From Catalinimonas alkaloidigena (GTDB taxonomy: Bacteria > Bacteroidota > Bacteroidia > Cytophagales > Flexibacteraceae): a stretch of 64,000 bases of DNA. A program made the translations under genes and the position numbers. The stretch is from contig NZ_FNFO01000003.1 of NCBI RefSeq assembly GCF_900100765.1, positions 62,001-126,000 on the forward strand, written 5' to 3'. Of the stretch, positions 18,125 through 26,759 are shown in pieces. Under the pieces are notes generated by a model, which ran no database searches, had not been told where the DNA came from, and saw nothing but the letters and a program-made list of their open reading frames with translations. Within the stretch, counting starts at the first letter, position 1, and every line of letters starts with the position of its first letter.

Positions 18125-18901
18125 TTAGTTGCGGTATTTATTCACAACTTCTTCTGTCTTGCTGCGCAAATCGTTGCTGACGGATTTTACATTTTCCGCT
18201 ACGTCGCGGCTGGTCGACTCTACGCTGGCTTTTACCTTCTCTGAGCCCTCTTTAACGCTTCCCAGCACGTTATTTAAAAATTTGTTGAGGTTTTCTTTCG
18301 TGTCTTTGTCCAGCTGCGGTGCCAGGTAATAAATGGCAGCACCGGCGCCGGCCAGCAGAAAGAGCGTTCCCCACGAAAATCCGCTGCTCTTTTTGCGGTA
18401 GCCGCTTTCAGACAGCGCTTCGTGGTTTACTTTTCCACCCACAGCAATCTGTGTGAGTTTTTTATCTGTATTTTTTTCTTCTGCCAACGAGGTTTCAAGT
18501 AACTGCACATCCGTTACAAAACCCAACTCTTTGGCGAAGGCGATCAGCGTGCCGTAGCTGGCAATTTCCAGGTGCTCGGCTTTTTGCGCGGCAAAGATCA
18601 ACGCTGCATCGACCGAATCCTGATCCCCACCGGCTTTCACGTAGTTTTCCGCATCGGCGACCAGCCCTTCAATGGACTTATTTTTTTCGGAAGTCGCCTC
18701 TTCGCCCAGATGGTTGAAGATGGCTTCCAGCCGACTTACCTGTGCTTTTGTCTCTTTCACGTGATCCAGAAACGCCTGGCGCAGGTCTTCGTTGCGGGCC
18801 GATTTAGCCATTTTAGGGAGCGCATCTACCAGCTGTTTTTCGGTATGATACAATTGATGCAACTCCTTGACATATAGATTTCTTAATGATTCGATTTTCA
18901 T
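18125..18901 (-). CDS. DUF892 (YciF-type) ferritin-like protein with C-terminal TM and YtxH-like tail
   Basis: A 258-residue protein. Residues 1-152 form a DUF892 four-helix domain (LYVKELHQLYHTEKQLV at the start) with candidate metal ligands E13, E21, H47, E50, E109, H110, E112 and E141. The family is linked to stress responses and binds a di-iron centre. Unusually, a Gly-rich transmembrane helix follows (about 176-194, WGTLFLLAGAGAAIYYLAP), and then a charged helical tail (195-258) with VKASVESTSRDVAENVKSV-like heptads resembling YtxH/apolipoprotein-type stress proteins. Typical DUF892 proteins are about 160-170 residues, so this is a membrane-tethered version. The function is inferred as stress protection. 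Confidence 0.85.
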   Translation of the reverse strand: MKIESLRNLYVKELHQLYHTEKQLVDALPKMAKSARNEDLRQAFLDHVKETKAQVSRLEAIFNHLGEEATSEKNKSIEGLVADAENYVKAGGDQDSVDAALIFAAQKAEHLEIASYGTLIAFAKELGFVTDVQLLETSLAEEKNTDKKLTQIAVGGKVNHEALSESGYRKKSSGFSWGTLFLLAGAGAAIYYLAPQLDKDTKENLNKFLNNVLGSVKEGSEKVKASVESTSRDVAENVKSVSNDLRSKTEEVVNKYRN

Positions 18902-19082
18902 GACGTTAATTCAATTTTGACAAAATAAAACTGTCGGTACATGCTCATACGAGTCGGATTCTTTCCTCGTTACGACGACAGCCATTTTAATTCTACCGGC
19001 CGGCAGCGGCATAGCGGGCAATCCAACACTTAAAATCGTTCCAAATTAAGTCCGGGGTTTTACGAGCGGTTCCGGAAATGTT

Positions 19083-19090
19083 TACCTTTG
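19083..19090 (+). promoter_or_regulatory. Candidate -7 box (TACCTTTG) at the start of the efflux operon
   Basis: Matches TAnnTTTG but ends only 3 bp before the chosen ATG (19094). If used, transcription would begin at or just inside the gene, implying a leaderless message or a start at an inner Met. No clear -33 element was found. Confidence 0.3.
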
Positions 19091-19093
19091 CTT

Positions 19094-19507
19094 ATGCGAC
19101 GAAAGTGGACGGCATACGGACTTATGTTGCTGGCCTGGATGATTCTGATGGCCCACAGCCTCTTTCCGCACGTCCATACCACGCACAAAACGCGGATCGT
19201 CACACAGACTGTTTCGGCCGAAGCAGGGCTGGGTTCTTTATTAGGAGGTGTTTTCTGGCTGGACGAGGGTCCGCAGCACCTGGAAAATTACCAGCCTAGC
19301 GATTTTCAGTCGGAAGTTGCCGCCACGGCGGCCGACCAGCCCACTCCCCCCCGTGCCGATTTTGCGCTGCCCAACCTGCCGGGCCAAAGGTTGCTTCCCC
19401 CTGCCCACGCGCCGCCCGCACAGCCGTCGTACGCCGCTTACGTTCCTACCGCTTACTTTTTCCTTTTCTGTAGCGCCACGCCCCTGCGTGCGCCGCCCGT
19501 TGCCTGA
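19094..19507 (+). CDS. Small exported protein with HxH motif at the head of the metal-efflux operon
   Basis: A 137-residue protein, not assigned to a characterised family. The N-terminus is a signal or anchor segment (GLMLLAWMILMAHSLFPHVH). Right after it comes SLFPHVHTTHKT, three His in a short run that could bind metal. The C-terminal half is Pro/Ala-rich and ends with a hydrophobic AYFFLFCSA segment. Similar short proteins with a PHHHH-like motif often precede CusA/CzcA pumps in Bacteroidota, so an accessory metal-binding role is inferred from context. The gene ends 77 bp before the pump. An inner Met (19124) is a possible alternative start. Confidence 0.6.
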   Translation: MRRKWTAYGLMLLAWMILMAHSLFPHVHTTHKTRIVTQTVSAEAGLGSLLGGVFWLDEGPQHLENYQPSDFQSEVAATAADQPTPPRADFALPNLPGQRLLPPAHAPPAQPSYAAYVPTAYFFLFCSATPLRAPPVA

Positions 19508-19584
19508 TTCCTTCCGGGTTGTCTATACTCCTACCCTTCCTCCGACGAAGGGTGGGTGTCTGTGCTATTTAATCAGGCATTCTC

Positions 19585-22500
19585 ATGATCGATTCCATCA
19601 TTCATTTTTCCGTCCGCAACAAGCTCATTATCGGCCTGATGGCCCTGGGGTTGGTGGCTTGGGGCGTTTATTCTTACCGACAACTCCCGATCGACGCCGT
19701 TCCTGACATCACCAGCAATCAGGTACAGGTCGTGACCATTTCGCCCTCGCTGGCCCCTCAGGAGGTTGAAAAATTCATTACGTATCCGGTCGAACTGGCC
19801 GTTGCCAATACGCAGGACGTGGTCGAAATCCGGTCGATTTCCAGCTACGGCCTTTCGGTCGTCACCATCGTATTTGAGGAAGGCGTGTCTACGCTGGCGG
19901 CGCGGCAGCTGATCAGCGAACACCTCACCACGGCCGCCGAGCAGATTCCGCCCGCGCTCGGACGCCCCGAGCTGATGCCCATCACTACGGGTCTGGGCGA
20001 GATCTACCAATACACGCTGGACGTACAGCCCGGCTACGAAGACCGGTTTACGGCGATGGACCTGCGCACCATCCAGGACTGGATTGTAAAACGGCAGCTG
20101 GCCGGGACGCCGGGCATCGTGGAAGTCAGCAGCTTCGGCGGCTTCTTGCGGCAGTACGAGATCGCCATCGACCCGCGGCGGTTGCGCAGCTACGACCTGA
20201 CGCTCGACGACGTACACGAGGCGCTGGCGATGAACAACCAAAATACCGGCGGCAGCTACTTTGAAGAAGGTCCGAACGCCTATTACGTCCGTGCCGAGGG
20301 TTTGGTCCGCTCACCCAGCGAGATTGGCGCCATTGTGGTGAAAACCCTTAACAATGTGCCCGTGCTGATTCGCGACATAGGCGAGGTGACCAACGGCTTC
20401 GCGCCCCGTTTCGGTGCCATGACCAAAGACGGTGAAGGCGAAGTGGTTGGCGGCATCACGCTGATGCTGAAGGGCTACAACGCCGTTAACGCCGTCGAAA
20501 ACGTGGAGGCGCGGATCGCCCAGATCCAGACGTCGCTGCCCGAAGGGCTGGAACTCAACGCTTACCTGGACCGGGGGCGGCTGGTGGAGCGCGTCATTCA
20601 TACGGTGCAGAAAAACCTGATTGAAGGCGGGCTGATCGTGATCTTCGTGTTGGTGCTGTTGCTCGGCAACTTGCGCGCCGGCCTGATTGTCGCCTCGGTT
20701 ATTCCATTGGCCATGATGTTCGCCCTCGGCATGATGAACCTGTTCGGCGTGTCGGCCAACCTGATGAGCCTCGGCGCCATCGACTTCGGGCTGATTGTGG
20801 ACGGCGCCGTGATCATCGTGGAAAGCATCGTCCACCGTCTGCACGACAAGTTCGGGCAAACGCCCACCCGACTGACACAGACGCAGTTAGACGACGAAGT
20901 GGCCGAGTCGGCGGTACGGATCCGGCAGTCGGCCGCGTTCGGCGAGATCATCATCCTGATTGTTTACCTGCCTATCATGACGCTGGTCGGCATCGAAGGC
21001 AAGATGTTCCGTCCCATGGCCCTGACCGTCTCGTTCGCCATTCTGGGGGCGCTGATTCTGTCGCTGACCTACGTCCCGATGATGTCAGCACTGTTTCTGA
21101 GCAAAAAGGTAGAAACCAAAGTCACCTGGGCCGACCGGCTGATCATGGCGGTGCAGCGGCGTTACCTGCCCGTCCTGAACTTCGCCCTGCGCCACCGGCT
21201 GATCGTCATCATCACGGCCGTTACGGCGTTTGTGCTGAGCCTGCTCCTCTTTTTCCGGTTGGGGGCCGTGTTTATTCCTACGCTGGAAGAGGGCGACTTC
21301 GCCATGCAGATGACCATCCCGCCCGGCAGTTCGCTGGAAGAGTCGATCCGCACCACCACCAAGGCCGAGAAAATTCTACGCGACAATTTCCCCGAAGTGG
21401 AGCACGTCGTTTCGAAAATCGGCACGGCCGAGGTGCCGACCGACCCGATGGCCATGACCGATACCGACGTGATGATCATCCTGAAGGAAAAGGACGAGTG
21501 GACCACGACCGACGACCGGGAAGCACTGGTCGGGATGATGAAAGAGAAACTTTCGTCCATCAGTTGGGCTAACTTCGAGTTCACGCAGCCCATCCAACTT
21601 CGGTTCAACGAACTGATTACGGGTTCGAAATCCGACATCGCACTCAAGATTTACGGCGACGACCTGAACCTGCTTTTCGAAAAGGGGCAACAGGCCGCGG
21701 CCATCATCTCGAAAATTCCGGGAGCGGCCGACATCCGCGTGCAGCAACTGGAAGGTTCGCCGCAGATCGTGATCGATTACAACCGGGAGGCGATGTCGCG
21801 CTACGGCCTGAACATCGAGCAGTTGAATACGGCAATTCGCACCGCGCTGGCCGGGCAAAGCGCCGGGCTGGTTTACGAAGAGGAGCGCCGGTTCGACCTC
21901 GTGGTGCGGCTCAACGAAACGTTTCGGCGTAATCCGGAGTCGCTGCAACTGCTGTTTGTGCGGGCACCGTCGGGCACGCTGGTGCCGCTGTCGGACGTGG
22001 CAACCATCCGCCTGGACGAAGGCCCGATGCAGGTCTCGCGCGAGAATACCCACCGCCTGATCAACGTGGGCATCAACGTCCGCAACCGCGACGTGAAAAG
22101 TCTGGTGGAGGAAATTCAGCAGAAATTAACCGCGCAATTGCCGCTGCCGCCCGGCTACTACATCCGCTACGGTGGTCAGTTCGAAAACTTACAGGCGGCG
22201 CAAGACCGTCTGATGATAGCCGTGCCCATCTCGCTGCTGCTGATTTTCCTTTTGCTGTTCTTCACGTTCCATTCGTTTACGCAGGCGCTGCTGATCTTCA
22301 CCGCCATTCCGCTCTCGGCCATCGGCGGCATTCTGGCGCTCTGGCTGCGCGACATGCCCTTCAGCATTTCGGCCGGGGTGGGCTTCATTGCCTTGTTTGG
22401 CGTGGCCGTACTGAACGGTATTGTGTTGGTCGGGTACCTGAACCAACTCAAACAGGAAGGCGTCGGCGACATCCGTGAGCGCGTTCGGCAGGGGGCGCTG

Positions 22501-23952
22501 GTGCGCCTGCGTCCGGTGCTGATGACGGCGGCGGTGGCCTCGCTGGGCTTTTTGCCGATGGCGCTGTCTACGACGGCGGGCGGCGAAGTACAACGGCCTC
22601 TGGCGACGGTGGTCATTGGCGGGTTGGTCACGGCCACGCTGCTGACGCTGCTGGTGCTGCCGGTGCTCTACAGTTGGGTGGAAGAAGGCGGCTTATCGCA
22701 AGCTTTCCGTCGAAAAAAGGGGTTGGCGGTCTTTGTGGTGCTGTTCTTCTGCCCTGCGTTGCTGCAGGCTCAAACGAATGAGGCGACGCCCGATACGCTC
22801 GAAGTCTCGCTCGACGAAGCCCTCCGGCTGGCGCGCGCCCGCAACCCGGACTTACAGAATGCCCAACTGCGTATCGAAGCGGCCCAAGCGCTGCAACGTA
22901 CGGCCTTCGACCTGGGCACAACCAGCGCTACCTGGCAACGGGGGCAGATCAACTCCAGCCTCACGGATAACTACTGGCAGGTGCACCAGAACTTCGGTGC
23001 CCCGCTGGAACACCTGGCGCGCGGCCAATTGCAACGTCAGGAAGTACAGGTGCAGGAAGCTACGCAGGTGGTGCAGGAACGTAACCTGATCGGCGAAGTG
23101 TACAGCACGTACTACCGGTGGGTGATGCTGGAACAGAAACGCCGGATTCTGCAGCGGTACGCCGCCCGCTACGACACCGTGGTAGCGGTGGCCGACCTGC
23201 GTTACCAGACCGGCGAAAGTCCTTACCTCGAAAAACTGGCTACACAAACACGACAGGCCGAACTGGTTACCCAACTCCGGCAACTGCAAACCGAACAGGC
23301 CGTAGCGCGGCGGCAGTTGCAACAGCTTCTGTTTACCCAGCAACCCCTCCGGCTCTCTGCCCAGGTGCCGATGCGGGTTCCGCTGGCGCAAGGTCAGCGG
23401 CCGCAACTAGTACGCGCTAACGACAGCACGCGTGCCTTGGCCGCCCCGCTGGTGCGGCAATATGCGGCGGAAGCGGCGCGGGCGCAGGCCGAACTCAAGG
23501 TAACACGGGCCGGCCTTTCACCCAGCTTTACGGCCGGTTATTTCAACCAGGAGCTGGAAGGCGTGCCCGGCTTTAGAGGATGGCAGCTCGGCATCTCGTT
23601 CCCGCTGTGGTTTGTGCCACAGCAAGCCCGCATGCAGGCCGCGCGCATCAGCCGCGACGTCGCCGACAACCAGTACATCTACGCGCAGTTTCGGTTGAAT
23701 CAGGAAACCCAAATGCTTGCGGAACAGATCGCTCAGGTGGAAGAAAAGCTACGTTACTTCGAAGAGAATGCGCTGCCCCAGGCCCAGACCCTGACCGAAA
23801 CCTCCACGCTACTCTATCAGAACGGCGAAATTGCCTATTACGAGCACCTGCTGAACCTCCAGGAAGCCCTGAACATCCAGACTACCTACCAGGATCAGCT
23901 CTATCAGTACAATCAACTCATCATTCGTCTGAATACCCTTTTTGCGTCATGA
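19585..23952 (+). CDS. CusA/CzcA heavy-metal RND pump fused to a TolC-like outer-membrane factor
   Basis: A 1455-residue fusion. Residues 1-~1040 are a heavy-metal RND pump; the proton-relay signature in the fourth TM helix is present (D400 and D406 in IDFGLIVDGAVIIVE, with E413). Residues ~1043-1060 (KKGLAVFVVLFFCPALLQAQT) look exactly like a signal peptide with an LQA-QT cleavage site. Residues ~1065-1455 are an outer-membrane-factor (TolC/CusC) domain with long helices (LDEALRLARARNPDLQNAQLR...). Pump plus exit duct would move Cu/Ag or Co/Zn/Cd out of the cell. Its stop overlaps the ATG of the membrane-fusion gene (ATGA, 23949-23952). Ion specificity cannot be told from sequence alone. Confidence 0.93.
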   Translation: MIDSIIHFSVRNKLIIGLMALGLVAWGVYSYRQLPIDAVPDITSNQVQVVTISPSLAPQEVEKFITYPVELAVANTQDVVEIRSISSYGLSVVTIVFEEGVSTLAARQLISEHLTTAAEQIPPALGRPELMPITTGLGEIYQYTLDVQPGYEDRFTAMDLRTIQDWIVKRQLAGTPGIVEVSSFGGFLRQYEIAIDPRRLRSYDLTLDDVHEALAMNNQNTGGSYFEEGPNAYYVRAEGLVRSPSEIGAIVVKTLNNVPVLIRDIGEVTNGFAPRFGAMTKDGEGEVVGGITLMLKGYNAVNAVENVEARIAQIQTSLPEGLELNAYLDRGRLVERVIHTVQKNLIEGGLIVIFVLVLLLGNLRAGLIVASVIPLAMMFALGMMNLFGVSANLMSLGAIDFGLIVDGAVIIVESIVHRLHDKFGQTPTRLTQTQLDDEVAESAVRIRQSAAFGEIIILIVYLPIMTLVGIEGKMFRPMALTVSFAILGALILSLTYVPMMSALFLSKKVETKVTWADRLIMAVQRRYLPVLNFALRHRLIVIITAVTAFVLSLLLFFRLGAVFIPTLEEGDFAMQMTIPPGSSLEESIRTTTKAEKILRDNFPEVEHVVSKIGTAEVPTDPMAMTDTDVMIILKEKDEWTTTDDREALVGMMKEKLSSISWANFEFTQPIQLRFNELITGSKSDIALKIYGDDLNLLFEKGQQAAAIISKIPGAADIRVQQLEGSPQIVIDYNREAMSRYGLNIEQLNTAIRTALAGQSAGLVYEEERRFDLVVRLNETFRRNPESLQLLFVRAPSGTLVPLSDVATIRLDEGPMQVSRENTHRLINVGINVRNRDVKSLVEEIQQKLTAQLPLPPGYYIRYGGQFENLQAAQDRLMIAVPISLLLIFLLLFFTFHSFTQALLIFTAIPLSAIGGILALWLRDMPFSISAGVGFIALFGVAVLNGIVLVGYLNQLKQEGVGDIRERVRQGALVRLRPVLMTAAVASLGFLPMALSTTAGGEVQRPLATVVIGGLVTATLLTLLVLPVLYSWVEEGGLSQAFRRKKGLAVFVVLFFCPALLQAQTNEATPDTLEVSLDEALRLARARNPDLQNAQLRIEAAQALQRTAFDLGTTSATWQRGQINSSLTDNYWQVHQNFGAPLEHLARGQLQRQEVQVQEATQVVQERNLIGEVYSTYYRWVMLEQKRRILQRYAARYDTVVAVADLRYQTGESPYLEKLATQTRQAELVTQLRQLQTEQAVARRQLQQLLFTQQPLRLSAQVPMRVPLAQGQRPQLVRANDSTRALAAPLVRQYAAEAARAQAELKVTRAGLSPSFTAGYFNQELEGVPGFRGWQLGISFPLWFVPQQARMQAARISRDVADNQYIYAQFRLNQETQMLAEQIAQVEEKLRYFEENALPQAQTLTETSTLLYQNGEIAYYEHLLNLQEALNIQTTYQDQLYQYNQLIIRLNTLFAS

Positions 23953-25106
23953 AATCGCTTTTGACATATACCGGAACCGTGCTTTGGGCCGTGTTCCTTT
24001 TGGCTTGCCAGTCCACACCAACCGCTCCGGAAACCGCCGCGTCCGACACAGCCGCCGCGCCGGCCGAAGATCAGGTCCGCATGACGGCCGAGCAACTCAG
24101 CCAGGCGGGTATCCAGCTCGGTCAAATCACCCCCCGTCCCATGGCGCGGGAGGTAAACTGCAACGGGGTGATCGACGTACCGCCCCAGGGCCGGGCCGTT
24201 ATCAGTCCGCCGCTGGCAGGCTTTGTGCAGTCGCTGCGCGTGCTGCCGGGCGACGACGTCCGCGCCGGGCAAACGCTTCTCACGCTGCGCCACCCCGACT
24301 ACATCCGGCTGCAGGAACGCTACCTGGAAGCCAACAGCCAGCTTACCTTTCAGGAGAAAGAATACGAGCGCCGCAGAACGCTGAGCGAGAACAACGCCCT
24401 GGCCCGCAAGTCGTTCGAACAAACGGAGTCGGAATACGCCACGCTACAGGCACGGCAGGCGTCACTGGCGGCACAGCTCCAACTGCTGGGCATCGACCCG
24501 GCGTCGGTCACGCCCTCCACCATTCGGCAGACCATCTCCATTCCGGCCCCCATCCAGGGACGGGTCGGCGCGGTGCACGTCAGTACCGGTTCGTACGTAG
24601 ATCCTCAAGATCCCATGCTGGAAATCATCAACAAGGAGCACATTCACCTGGAGTTGCAAGTGTTTGAAAAAGACGTACTTCAGCTGAAAAAGCAGCAGAA
24701 ACTCACGTTCCTGGTGAATGGCGCACCGGACCATACGTTTCGGGGGGAGATTTACCTGATTGGCGAGGTAGTAGACCCCATGAGCAAAACCGTGCAGGTT
24801 CATGCCCATCCGCTGACGGAAGAACACGCTCTGAAGCCCGGTATGTTTGTACAGGCCACCATTCTGACCGATGCCGACACGGTCCCCACGCTTCCGACCG
24901 ACGCGTTGGTGCGCGAGCAGGAAAACTACTTCGTGTTTACTCAGGAAGCCACCGGCACGTTTCGCAAACATCCGGTGCAGATCGGGAAACGCCAGGGCGA
25001 TTACGTCACCATTCTCAATGCCGACCAGCTTCCGACCGATGCGCCACTGGTTGTACAGGGTGCACATTACCTGGAAGCCACACGCACGGCGGGGGAAGGC
25101 GAATAA
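23949..25106 (+). CDS. Efflux RND periplasmic adaptor lipoprotein (CusB/CzcB type)
   Basis: A 385-residue membrane-fusion protein that links the inner-membrane pump to the outer-membrane duct. A lipobox is visible (VFLLAC, Cys about residue 20), so it is anchored as a lipoprotein. A lipoyl/barrel-sandwich half (GFVQSLRVLPGDDVRAGQTLLTL) is followed by a helical hairpin (about 120-175), the second half (IPAPIQGRVGAVHVSTGSYVDP) and beta-barrel domains. The start is fixed by the 4-bp ATGA overlap with the pump gene, indicating translational coupling. No His- or Met-rich N-terminal metal site is evident. Confidence 0.92.
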   Translation: MKSLLTYTGTVLWAVFLLACQSTPTAPETAASDTAAAPAEDQVRMTAEQLSQAGIQLGQITPRPMAREVNCNGVIDVPPQGRAVISPPLAGFVQSLRVLPGDDVRAGQTLLTLRHPDYIRLQERYLEANSQLTFQEKEYERRRTLSENNALARKSFEQTESEYATLQARQASLAAQLQLLGIDPASVTPSTIRQTISIPAPIQGRVGAVHVSTGSYVDPQDPMLEIINKEHIHLELQVFEKDVLQLKKQQKLTFLVNGAPDHTFRGEIYLIGEVVDPMSKTVQVHAHPLTEEHALKPGMFVQATILTDADTVPTLPTDALVREQENYFVFTQEATGTFRKHPVQIGKRQGDYVTILNADQLPTDAPLVVQGAHYLEATRTAGEGE

Positions 25107-25261
25107 GCGCTTGCTGGTTCGACCTTGTTTTCCTTGCATTTGTAGAAATCAGATGAGCGTTCGGAGGAGATTTCGTTGCAAGAGTCGCTACCGTTTTGCG
25201 GTGTTTCTCTGGTACGAAATCTCTTCTTGCCATTGTTTCTTACAAGCCTGTCTGTCAGGCA

Positions 25262-25295
25262 TTTGGTGCTGTTGACCGGCAACGTGGTATATTGG
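25262..25295 (+). promoter_or_regulatory. Candidate promoter of the DUF389 gene
   Basis: TTTG (25262-25265), 22-bp spacer, TATATTGG (25288-25295), one mismatch from TAnnTTTG, 19 bp before the ATG. Confidence 0.35.
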
Positions 25296-25314
25296 AGGTT
25301 CCAATTTTGCAGCC

Positions 25315-26739
25315 ATGAGTTTGCCTACCCAACAGCCCCCCGCTCCCCCGTCACGTCGCACCTACTACCGCCCTGCGCGCATCATTTTCGCGTTTTTGCG
25401 CGATCTGGTCAACCTGGAAGAAGACAAGGCCGATGAACTAAAGACCATCGACGACATCAAGCGAGGCGTGGTGTTCCGGGGCACTAACCTCTGGATTTTG
25501 ATTTTCGCCATTCTAATCGCCTCCATCGGGCTCAACGTCAACTCGACGGCGGTCATCATCGGCGCGATGTTGATTTCCCCACTAATGGGTCCCATCATGG
25601 GCATTGGGCTGGGCATCGGCATCAACGACTGGGAACTGATCAAGACGGGGATGAAAAACCTGGCCATTGCCGCCACCATCAGTGTCCTGACGTCTACGAT
25701 TTACTTTACCATCACACCGCTGAGCGACGCGCAATCGGAATTGCTGGCACGTACGCAGCCGACGCTGTGGGACGTGCTGATCGCCATTTTCGGCGGCCTG
25801 GCCGGTATCGTGGCGGGGTCGAGGCGCGAGAAAAGCAACGCCGTGCCGGGCGTAGCCATTGCCACCGCCCTGATGCCACCGCTCTGCACCGCGGGCTTCG
25901 GGCTGGCTTCCGGCAATTTCTACTACTTCTTCGGAGCGTTTTATCTGTTCTTCATCAACAGCGTTTTCATCAGCCTGGCGACGTTTGTCATCGTCCGTTA
26001 CCTGAAATACCCCCGCAAAGAGTTTGTCGATCCTGCCCGGGAAAAGCGGGTAAAGTCGTTCATTACGCTGTTTGTACTCATCGCGATTATGCCCAGCGTT
26101 TACACGGGCTATCAGGTGGTGCGCCGCAGCCTGTTCGAGCGAAACGCGCAACAGTTCATCCGTCAGGAGCTTCATTTCCCCAACACGCAGGTGATCAGCC
26201 ATGAAGTAGAGGCTCTGGGCGACAGCGGCCGCATCGAAGTCACGTTGTTTGGCGAGCCGGTTGCGGCCGACCTGATTCATCACATCGAGAAAAAGCTGCC
26301 GGGCTACGGGCTGGGCAGTGCCACCCTGACGGTGCATCAGGGGTACACGCCCAAAGGCAGCATCGACGTGGCGACCGTCGAGCAGATGAACCAGAACCTG
26401 AAGACGGGCATCATCGAAGAATTGTACCGCAAAAACGAAGAGGCACTGCAAAGCAAAGACTGGCAGATTGCCCTGTTGGAACGCGAGCTGCGTAAGTATC
26501 AGAACGATACCTTGCCGGTTACCGACATCGGGCAGGAGCTGAAAGTGCAGTACAAAGATGTATCGGAGTTTTCCATCACGCCGACGATAATCGCCGACAT
26601 GAACAGCCACCGGCACGACACCGTAATGCTGGCCTACTGCCGCTTCCGGCGACGCCCCCGCCAAACGGACCTGAACCGCCTTTCGGCTTGGTTAAAAGTG
26701 CGGACCAAGGCCGACTCGCTGCGCCTGGTGGTGCAATAA
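25315..26739 (+). CDS. DUF389 / TIGR00341 family membrane protein
   Basis: A 474-residue protein. The N-terminal ~290 residues carry the DUF389 core: TDDIKRGVVFRG-like entry, then TM helices including NSTAVIIGAMLISPLMGPIMGIGLGI and GVAIATALMPPLCTAGFGLASGN, both typical of the family. The C-terminal ~180 residues are soluble: a BON-like segment (VTLFGEPVAADLIHHIEKKLPGYG), a helical stretch and an ending (DLNRLSAWLKVRTKADSLRLV) that recalls OmpA-like periplasmic domains. The family function is unknown; transport has been suggested. It follows the metal-efflux operon after 208 bp with its own candidate promoter, so a link to efflux is not supported. Confidence 0.85.
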   Translation: MSLPTQQPPAPPSRRTYYRPARIIFAFLRDLVNLEEDKADELKTIDDIKRGVVFRGTNLWILIFAILIASIGLNVNSTAVIIGAMLISPLMGPIMGIGLGIGINDWELIKTGMKNLAIAATISVLTSTIYFTITPLSDAQSELLARTQPTLWDVLIAIFGGLAGIVAGSRREKSNAVPGVAIATALMPPLCTAGFGLASGNFYYFFGAFYLFFINSVFISLATFVIVRYLKYPRKEFVDPAREKRVKSFITLFVLIAIMPSVYTGYQVVRRSLFERNAQQFIRQELHFPNTQVISHEVEALGDSGRIEVTLFGEPVAADLIHHIEKKLPGYGLGSATLTVHQGYTPKGSIDVATVEQMNQNLKTGIIEELYRKNEEALQSKDWQIALLERELRKYQNDTLPVTDIGQELKVQYKDVSEFSITPTIIADMNSHRHDTVMLAYCRFRRRPRQTDLNRLSAWLKVRTKADSLRLVVQ

Positions 26740-26759
26740 CGCCACCGTCCGCAAGCGGC

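Noticed and set aside
19533-19553. 7-bp hairpin (ACCCTTC / GAAGGGT) between the small HxH gene and the pump
   Set aside because: Short stem without T-run; could be an attenuator but evidence is too thin.
23580-23948. Open frame running into the adaptor gene from inside the pump gene
   Set aside because: Out-of-frame extension upstream of the real ATG (23949); the ATGA overlap and lipoprotein signal fix the start.
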